A stretch of DNA of 64,000 nt, from NCBI GenBank assembly GCA_949592205.1, contig CATIUR010000004.1:97300337-97364336 (forward strand), in the 5' to 3' direction. A program made the position numbers and the translations under genes. Below the pieces are notes generated by a model. That model saw only the letters and a program-made list of their open reading frames with translations. It ran no database searches and was not told the origin of the DNA. Within the stretch, counting starts at the first letter, position 1. Each line of letters opens with the position of its first letter. Positions 56,305 through 64,000 of this stretch are shown piece by piece. This DNA comes from Helichrysum umbraculigerum. Its lineage: Eukaryota > Streptophyta > Magnoliopsida > Asterales > Asteraceae.

Positions 56305-58291
56305 AGACCCTATTCTTATACTAGTTACCACAGTGTCAACTCTGCTATATTTCAACTTTTGTGAGTATGATATCAATCATGTATAATTCCTGGTCCATAG
56401 CAAATAGCCTCATCTTAATGCCTTGTCATTGTAACAACTGTCTGACTACCATAGGTTCAAAGAAAGTTGCTAAATGCTGAGAAAGAGATCATGAATGTCC
56501 TAATTTAAACACTCGCTCTTTATTTTTGGATACAACTTTTAAACATTATAAAAAGTACTCAACAATGTTTATTTCCCTCGTTTATCTTCTAATCATTCAG
56601 ATTTACGACTTTTGTTGAACAAATCTCCAACTGAAACCCATTCTTTGGCTCAAATCTAACACTCAATGTGTCAGAAGTTCCAATACAATACTTATTTTCC
56701 AACACCTAACAGCCATGTACCTTAATGAACTAGAGTTAATCTGTAGTACAGCATGAGTAATGATAATGGTATCCGTGCAATACCATCATCAATGACCAGT
56801 AACAAAATCTTACATTATCTTTCACAAACTAGGTTATGTCAGAGTCAATGGGTAGAAAGTGAATAGAGATAAGCACTAAAATAATGACTTCCAAGACAGT
56901 ACTGTGTTTCAGTTCTCTTCAAGCATCCAATGCACCAAAACATTTCATCAGAAGTATCATGACAACCTAGACTACCATTCGACATGGCTAATTCATAAAT
57001 GATAAATGTGATATGAGATTGCGAAATGAGAAATGAGAAAAGTATAAAATTCTAAGTAATTTTTAAAGTATATATGTTTCTTAGACAGTCCTACAGAAAT
57101 ATTGCTCCCTTGGTCGCCTCATAACCCTTTATCCAGTTACCCTATGTGATATCCAAATTTCACATATATTATCCCAAAAAAGGAAAGGAGTTATCCAACA
57201 ACTCCTCAAAATAGAATCAGTTTTCAACAAGATAAAAAATTTCCTGAATAGTGAAAGCAAGGGACTTTTAGACATAGAGATAAGCACTAAAATAGAGATA
57301 AGTGAATAGAGATAAGCACTAAAATAATGACTTCCAAGACAGTACTGTGTTTCAGTTCTCTTCAAGCATCCAATGCACCAAAACATTTCATCAGAAGTAT
57401 CATGACAACCTAGACTACCATTCGACATGGCTAATTCATAAATGATAAATGTGATATGAGATTGCGAAATGAGAAAAGTATAAAATTCTAAGTAATTTTT
57501 AAAGTATATCTGTTTCTTAGACAGTCCTACAGAAAAATTGCTCCCTTGGTCGCCTCATAACCCTTTAGCCAGTTACCCTATGTGATATCCAAATTTCACA
57601 TATATTATCCCAAAAAAGGAAAGGAGTTATCCAACAACTCCTCAAAATAGAATCAGTTTTCAACAAGATAAAAAATTTCCGGAAAAGTGAAAGCAAGGGA
57701 CTTTTAGACATAGAAATGAACACAAAAATACAACGTATTGGTTTTAAGCACTATATGAGTTCAAGCATGAAATGTGATACCTTAAACAACCAAAATCAAA
57801 AGGCTGTTGGTTCAGCTATCCAACTTAAAACAACACAATATAAACCCTAAATTCCAGACACCAATGATATATTTAAGCAAATCACTACTTCATAATTTAC
57901 AGGATTATAAATACCAACTCCTAAAACGATTCAACAATAGTGGCAAACCAGCATTTATTATTCCTAAGATATAAGTAGATATAACTAACCACATTTTTGT
58001 TAGCATCGAATCTCTCACGGAGTGCATCGGCCTGTAAAATTAATCAACAAGTTCAATTAAATAACGCAAGATCAAAACGAATTTATTACTTTACTTCAAT
58101 AAAAAAAATGAAAGGGGTGGAAACTAGAAACCCTAATTTGAGATATAAAATTGATAGATACATACATCGGGGTAGAAAAGATGACGATGAACAGCCCAAG
58201 TGAGAGTGTCTTTTAGGGCACGTCGATATAAGATTCGGACTCTCTCCCTTTGCGCTGCTCTTCGAGCCAGATATGAAAGTGATCCGCTCAT
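54072..58291 (-). CDS. NDUFB9: NADH dehydrogenase (complex I) beta subunit 9, B22/LYR type, five exons (114 aa)
   Basis: Accessory subunit of mitochondrial complex I, LYR-motif family, which binds acyl carrier protein in the membrane arm. Exons on the minus strand: 58291-58166, 58031-57990, 55903-55822, 55503-55448, 54110-54072. All four introns have GT...AG ends and the frame joins exactly (phases 0, 0, 1, 0). Landmarks: LYR at 21-23, WAVHRH at 32-37, EAQYNKWRHPDPYI ending at 83, VPWAPGGSKF after it, and a short C-terminus ending in REDH. Length fits the plant family (about 115). The start at 58291 gives the conserved MSG N-terminus; an in-frame upstream ATG at 58414 would add 41 unlike residues. 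No transit peptide, as expected. Assembled by eye. Confidence 0.93.
56273..56304. repeat. Homopolymer of 32 C
   Basis: An uninterrupted C run, that is G on the transcribed strand of intron 2. Length may vary between individuals or be affected by sequencing error. Confidence 0.9.
56860..57720. repeat. Direct tandem duplication of about 440 bp in intron 2
   Basis: 56860 to about 57298 and 57300 to about 57720 match closely at an offset of 443, falling to 436 after a 7-bp indel near 57030. The copies share segments such as CAAGACAGTACTGTGTTTC and GGTCGCCTCATAACCC. Confidence 0.88.
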
Positions 58292-58784
58292 CGCTCCGAT
58301 TTCCGATTTGTGTTTGGACTTTGGACACTGTGTTTTAGGGAGGCGTAGAGAACGACTGTAGCCAGTTGCTGGTGGATACGACGCCGTTTTGCGTCGTACT
58401 TGTTTCAAGGGCATTTCCGTCTTATACCAACATTAGACAATTTACCGTGGTAACACCATGTTATAGGTGTTTTGGGCCTCACGTAAATACTCTAGTAACA
58501 TGGTGTTGTGAAGTGTTGTGAAAAGTAAGTCTAGCTAACTTAATTTTGTTTGACTAAAAAGGAAGGAAAAAAAAAAAAATTCATTTTGGGCTTACTTTTG
58601 GGCGTTTTGAGCTTGTGCACCCACACACAACGCCCCCAACCATAATACCCATTACGAGCATTGTGGACATTCTCACTCCAAAATGGCTCATGAACACCCC
58701 ATTGAAGATGATCTTATATTTTTTAACAGCTGAAAAGATAAAGATTGAAATTATCCACTTGAATTTTGATGGAATGCAAAATTC
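58292..58784. other. 5' flank of the NDUFB9-type gene
   Basis: Presumed 5' leader and promoter, with no clear TATA box. Short inverted segments (GTAACACCATGTTATA at 58450 and TAACATGGTGTTGTG at 58497; CACCCACACACAACGCC near 58618) resemble ends of small Harbinger-like MITEs but were not resolved. Confidence 0.45.
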
Positions 58785-58966
58785 AAACGATACAGGTAAA
58801 CGACTCTAACCTTGTTAGAAATAAAATATAAACATAGAGTAATGTTCAAATGAGTACAGTCAAATGGTTCCTCCATTCTCACTAAATTTGACTGTACTCA
58901 TTTGAACATTAATCTATGTTTAAATTTTATTTCTAACAAGGTTAGAGTCGTTTACCTGTATCGTTT
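58785..58966. repeat. Near-perfect 81-bp inverted repeat with 20-bp spacer
   Basis: Arms 58785-58865 and 58886-58966 differ at only two positions. RNA from either strand would fold into a long hairpin. The motif GTTCAAATGAGTA is shared with the left end of the foldback element at 43449, so it may be a miniature relative. Confidence 0.93.
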
Positions 58967-59066
58967 ACAGAGTATCACATGTGATAGGTGATTGTACAAT
59001 TTGTGAAATCCACCAAATTTTTGAAAGTATAAAATGTGATATGTCTAATCAAAGAGAAAAAACACT

Positions 59067-59071
59067 GATTT
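59067..59071 (+). repeat. Target-site duplication GATTT, left copy
   Basis: Repeated at 61546-61550 around the solo LTR. Confidence 0.88.
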
Positions 59072-61545
59072 TGAAACACCCCGAATTATTTTTTTTCACT
59101 TCCTTTGAAAGTTGCGATCCTAGAGCTCTTCTGGGATCGTGTATTTGTGCATGAAATCGTGACAGTCCATTTCCTTTGTTGTTACGTGATCCTGTAAAGG
59201 TTCTAGGATCGCGTAATTGTACATGAAATCAAAAACTCAGATATTAACCAAAATTCAAACGTGCATAACTTTTGACTCGTAAACACAAACGACACCAAAA
59301 TTTTGAAGACATGTTTCTTACAACAAAATGAAGGTTTCCCAATTGACACTTTATAAAACCAAAGTAGCAACCAATTTGATTCAACCATTTTAACCTTGTT
59401 CCAGCAAGTTCACTTGCTCATTTCAACACAACGACACATGCAAATGCCGTCTAAAACATTATTTTAACTAATTTTAACAAAACGACCCATTATTCGACCC
59501 ATTTGGACACTAACTTGATCCACTAACAATTCAATCCTTAAATACTCAAATCTACTATCAATTTCTCATTCCAAAGACAACAAATTTTCCAAATGCTATA
59601 AAATTTGACTCTTGACAATTTAATCACATTTTATCCAAAATTTCCCCATAACTACATGACTTCTCGGTTATCACTGCAACATGACAATTTATATAATTAT
59701 CATTCACATTGACTTCCGAGATACATGAACAACAACAATACAAATTTACCACTTTCATCTTTGACTTTCTAAAGTCAAACGTACTATATCCCCAATGTCA
59801 AAGCTCCACATTTAACCAACAACTTGACTCTAAAATGTATTGTTTAGGCGATTTATATAAGTGATAACCACAACGACAATTCAAAAGAATGAAGAGCTTT
59901 TCTAACCATATAGCAAGCTCCAATCCACGTTAACTTCTTGCAACCACAATCTATTCATTTTATCCATTAGGTTCAACCGAACCATGTACCTACAACATAA
60001 AACAACTGAAGGGGTAAGCAAAACGCTTAGTGAGCATATGAGCAATTAAATGAATAATCCACCACTGAAACAACACATAGCAAATATTAACAACACATAT
60101 TTGCTTAGGCACATAACTACCGAGCAATTGTAGAGATTATTCTTTTCAATATGCGGATCCCCGGCCAACATAACTTAGTACCGTACCACAACAGTATGCA
60201 TACTGAAACAAGCTCACTTAATACCATACCACGACAGTATGCATATTAAGGCAACATCACTTAGTACAATACCACGACAGTATGCATACCAAGGTAAAAT
60301 CATGTGCAAAGCACATAAACAACACTATGCTAACATAAGTTAGTTAATTTGATCAACGAATCTCTACAACGCTCATTCCACATAATTCCACATAATTTCC
60401 ACATATCAACAGTTTCTATTAACAACTAATCAATTAGCACGTATACAACATCACGTGCCATAACAACATCATAAATAGTCAACAAATATGGAATTCAACA
60501 AACAGCTTTATTTGGTTATGTGAACCTCTTGCACGAATGCAATTCGGAACACACAACTATTACTCATTTAACCCCCATATCATTCACCTTTGCTTTTTAG
60601 GCAAATATGAGATTTAACACTTGATTATGAATGCCACGTCTTTGATCACCTATCATATAACACATCCATATAACAACACATTTAGTCACTAACAATCATC
60701 ATAATCAATTAATCATAATCATCAACCCATCACCCCTTGGATTGATCAAGTTTGGCTTTTAGTCAAACTATATACAACTTAGCAATTCGAGATTATAATC
60801 ACTCTATTATTTGATTATTTCTAACAACACTTCAATTATTTCTAGTTACATCATAACAACTACTTATCATATGATTACAAGGTTTTACTATAATTCACCA
60901 TTTATGATCATATACAACTACAATGTTTGATTACTCAAATCACCACTTTAAACATCATTAGACATCACCATAACTTCTTTATCTAATAATTAAAGTGGGT
61001 TATCATAATTTCACAAGATTTCAACATCACTCATCATAATCCTCAAGAACACAATTTGAATTCTTGAACATTTGGATTGAAATAAGATTTACAACAACAA
61101 TTATTAGGTTCAATTTGACATTATACAACCATAATCTAGCTTAATTTCGTATTATAACAACTATCCTCTTAAAACCCCATAAAATCCATTTCTAGATTAA
61201 GAAATTCAAGAAACAACACTTACTTGATGTTAAGGATGACAATTAGATGATGAATTGAGAATTCTAGGGTTTCATTTTGGATTTAAAACTGATTTTGAGA
61301 CTTGATGCTTGCTCCTACGATTTTTCTTTCTTTCGGTAGCTTTCTGGAATGTGTTTGGAATAAGAATTGGATATGTACATACGTATGTATGGATAGATAT
61401 GTATGTGCTAATAAATTTTACTCCCCGTAATTATTATTATCTAGAACTTTAAAAACCGATCACAATTATTATTATTTTTACACAAATAATAATAACAATT
61501 CATAATAAATACGTTTAGAATACTTCAAATTTTTGAGGTGTTACA
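59072..61545 (-). repeat. Solo LTR, 2474 bp
   Basis: Minus-strand start TGTAACACCTC at 61545 and end GGGGTGTTTCA at 59072, flanked by GATTT on both sides; no internal sequence. Minus-strand order: ATC-rich leader (61255-61230), donor-like AA|GTAAGTG at 61223, three 43-bp tandem units (60302-60174), hairpin TAAGC/GCTTA at 60029-60015 and acceptor TTGTAG|G at 59990. A further inverted pair (GCGATCC/GGATCG) lies at 59113-59212. Confidence 0.88.
60174..60302. repeat. Three 43-bp tandem units in the solo LTR
   Basis: Units start at 60174, 60217 and 60260, each with TACCAC(A/G)ACAGTATGCATA. They take the place of the inverted-motif arrays of the other LTRs. Confidence 0.85.
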
Positions 61546-61550
61546 GATTT

Positions 61551-62021
61551 TTATGGTACACATATTATAACTTTTCACTTACCCGTCTTTCAGATATTTA
61601 ACTTTTAAAAACGTGGGAAAGTGGGGTTTGATGAAAATGAATGCCTAAGATTAATTCATTCATTCTCATCAAAATTTCCATTCTTATTTGATCTCAACTC
61701 TGTAAGACTATTCGCAATGGTAGCACGGTGTTGTGGGCATTATGAACGCCACCAGAACGCCCATATGTGCCCCATATGCCCCACACAAGGTCCCACTAGT
61801 TTATATATCTTTTTCATAAAAAAAAACAAAAAATAAAGTTGATATAATTTAAATGAATAAAACACATAATATATAATAAAAAAAGTAATTCATTAATAAT
61901 TAAAAAAGAAAACGTTACATTTCTGAAAAATAAAACGATACAATCCTAGAAATAATGATACAATAATTTAAAGTTTGAGATTTAGTTCTAAAAATAAAAG
62001 TACAATTGACAAATACTTAAA
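61551..62021. other. Intergenic, possible MITE end
   Basis: A segment at 61707-61765 (TATTCGCAATGGTAGCACGG and following) resembles ends of Harbinger-type MITEs, but no partner was found. The rest is AT-rich. Confidence 0.4.
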
Positions 62022-62146
62022 CTAGTCGTCATCTTCGTCTTCGTTTTTATTTTTGGCTTCCTCTTCGGCTTCGTAGAACTCCCAAAACACTTTCCGAATT
62101 GTTTTCTTCATTCTTTCATATACCGCTAGGTCGCTAAGATTCATGA
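62022..62146 (-). pseudogene. C-terminal gene fragment cut by an LTR
   Basis: About 40 codons from ATG 62142 to TAG 62022 encode a charged helix ending in an acidic run (EAEEEAKNKNEDEDDD). The frame runs on into the LTR at 62147, so the LTR seems to have inserted in or next to a coding sequence. The family is not recognised; it could be the tail of a transposase-associated protein. Confidence 0.4.
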
Positions 62147-64000
62147 TGTCGCACCCCCAAATTCTGGTTGCGGAAGCGATTCGGATCGGGGCGCGACTAA
62201 TCAAGTATCAACAGCACAAAGATAAAGCAAAGGATATCTATATGCAACGTTTGTAAAACAGTACAAAATATTACATTGATTTCATCAATTGTTTGTAAAA
62301 CTACGAGTTTGGAAGTAAGTTTCTTAGAGATTCTAATACATAACCGGTATTACAAAAAGTAATGCAAAAGAATCTCCAAAAGCTATGTATGCATGCGACT
62401 CGACTCTCGAGCTACCAATCCTGTGGGTGAGCAGTCCTACTGCTGTTGTGAACCTGAGATACAATGCTAAAAAGTGTCAACCAAAAGGTTGGTGAATCTT
62501 ACAGGTTTAGTAGTAAAATAATCATTATGAACCACAAGTATGTACCGGTGTTGCTATCAAGCAAAGTAAGTAAATCAGTAGGTCAGCACAGTTGCCATGA
62601 GCTCATAAGTTGAAGCTTAACAGTGTGTAAGTATGATTCAACCAAGAATCATATAATGTACCCCCGTGAGTGCTATCCCGGACACTCATATGTAACAAAT
62701 ACTAACATGCCTGTTTCTACGGTGAAATCTGTGGTAGCGCTACTACCCCAGGCAGGGATTGTCAGTCCCAATGGATCCATTCACTAGTACTCGCGCTTAA
62801 GTCTATAACTAACAACTTACGATAGGAGGCTTTCAGTGGATAAAAAGTACTCATGCAATGTGTGTAAAAAGTAGTGTAGGCAGTTCAGTACTTGTGTTCA
62901 TGCGTAAAACAGTAGCAAAGTATCTCACCACAAAGTAGAAAACATTAAAAAGTGGGGCTGTAAGACTCACCTGAGTCTAGTAGTCTATATATGTGAAATC
63001 AAGCAAGTAAAACGGATGTAAGTCCGTAGGCGTGTCAGATGTAATTCCGTATGTTGGTTCTCCGAACCCTGCAACCTTCTGGCGCCCGAAACGCACAAGG
63101 TTGTAAGTAAGTATGTCAATAAGCTAGCGTCTCGAAAGATCACCCATGCTAGTCATCCACTCAACTAGTTATGTCCAAGTAGTTATTCGTTTGTTTAATT
63201 AAAAACGTTTGTGGCCCGTTGGTGACGGTTTGAAATAATAATTCCCTAAGACATTATTATTATGTTTGTGTCCATGTATACTTATCAAGTATAGATATTT
63301 GCGTGTTCGAGTAGTGTCGTATGTAGTAAAGTTGTTGTTACGTGTATTCAATACTTGGTATGAAAAATGTATTTAAACATTCTGTGTTCTGCGACACTAG
63401 AAGCGACACTTCAACGAGGTTGCGACACTAGGTCAGTGTCGCAAGAATTTTATGAATTTCAATTAAGTAGCGACACAAGTGTAGTGTCGCTAAAGTGCGA
63501 CATTGAGTAGAGACACTGAGGTCAGTGTCGCTAGTGTGGCGACATTTAGTTTCGACATTGGATTGCGACATTCGGTTAGTGTCGCTAGATTAGTGTCGCA
63601 TGAGTGCGACACTTGATATTAGTGTCGCATAATCGGGCTGTGATGGTTTTGGATTTTGAGGAATTGGTCAAAAATGCTCGGTTTGACCCGAAACTTTTAC
63701 ACAACCCTTATTATGTTATAAAACTTATAGAAAACAAGTTTCGTGACCTTTGGTGACCCACAAGTGTCGTTTTTAATATGAAAACGAAAACGTCCATCAT
63801 GATTGTGTTTATCAAACATACACGTATTTGTCCATTCGGTTTAACTAATAAAATGGTCACCATAGGTCCTGAGAAAAATCACACATATTCACACATATCT
63901 TGACCATCTTCAGTAATTTTCCATGATTTATAGAGTTGTTTAAAGTGTTCAAATGTTTTTTGTCTCAACGAGTGTCCAACAGCTCGGATTTTGTGACACA
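62147..64000 (-). repeat. LTR, minus strand, TGTCGC type (runs off the window)
   Basis: Its 3' end (minus strand) reads GGGGGTGCGACA at 62147 with no primer-binding site after it, so it is a solo LTR or a 3' LTR. Minus-strand order: TGTCGC/GCGACACT array (63635-63385), composite CTCAG|GTGAGT at 62975-62965, hairpin CAACC-TTTT-GGTTG at 62491-62478 and acceptor CTCAG|G at 62454. It is related to the LTR at 11420-13552. Confidence 0.82.

Larger units (their letters stand above)
55904..57989 (-). other. Intron 2 of the NDUFB9-type gene, enlarged by a tandem duplication
   Basis: A 2086-nt intron starting GTTAGT and ending CCAG. It holds a roughly 440-bp direct duplication and a long homopolymer, and no coding frame of its own. 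Confidence 0.85.

Noticed and set aside
58133..58414. Longer N-terminus for the complex I subunit, starting at 58414
   Set aside because: The extra 41 residues do not resemble the family, while the start at 58291 gives the conserved MSG...LARRAAQ beginning. The frame also reads through the donor at 58165.

Overview
This is nuclear DNA of a flowering plant, probably a eudicot. The evidence is two plant genes (a 712-residue arginine decarboxylase without introns and a five-exon complex I subunit) set in dense nested LTR retrotransposons of chromovirus and Athila-like type, plus LINE, SINE, CACTA, MITE and foldback elements. Asteraceae is my guess from the overall style; nothing in the window proves it. 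No bacterial genes, CRISPR arrays, rRNA or true tRNA genes were seen.

Layout. 1-12616 holds a chromovirus on the minus strand with an open 1504-codon gag-pol frame (9231-4717). It is caught in a nearly perfect tandem duplication of 8937 bp, so its 5' LTR and the start of gag occur twice (456-2482 and 9393-11419). It sits in an older plus-strand LTR ending at 13552. 13553-18393 is non-coding and ends in a CACTA-transposon terminus; 18397 to about 19800 is another LTR fragment. From about 19886 to 38199 lies an Athila-like element on the minus strand. It has a decayed gag-like gene, an intact 451-codon frame of unknown function and no recognised pol. A plus-strand non-autonomous element (24593-33898, target repeat GCTGT) is inserted inside its gag-like gene. 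The outer element abuts a LINE (38200-41765), which is itself split by a solo LTR (38660-40769, target repeat ATATT).

42000-58500 is the gene-bearing part. The arginine decarboxylase gene (45293-47431) lies between two foldback elements whose centres carry opposed telomere-like repeats. The minus-strand gene for the LYR-type complex I subunit NDUFB9/B22 (exons between 58291 and 54072) was assembled by eye from splice sites and protein similarity. 59072-61545 is a solo LTR (target repeat GATTT), and 62147 to the end is another LTR.

The most interesting signal is shared by the chromovirus-type LTRs although their sequences differ. Each looks like a leader with an intron inside the LTR: a CAT/ATC-rich stretch, a GTAAGT-like donor, an array of short inverted or tandem repeats special to that LTR, usually a composite (C)AG|GTGAGT site, and then a 5-bp hairpin whose 3' arm holds a branch-point-like sequence 22-25 nt before an AG|G acceptor. 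The stem changes between LTRs but stays paired (CAGCG/CGCTG, CAACA/TGTTG, CAACC/GGTTG, TTAGC/GCTAA, TAAGC/GCTTA), as expected of an RNA structure kept by compensatory change.
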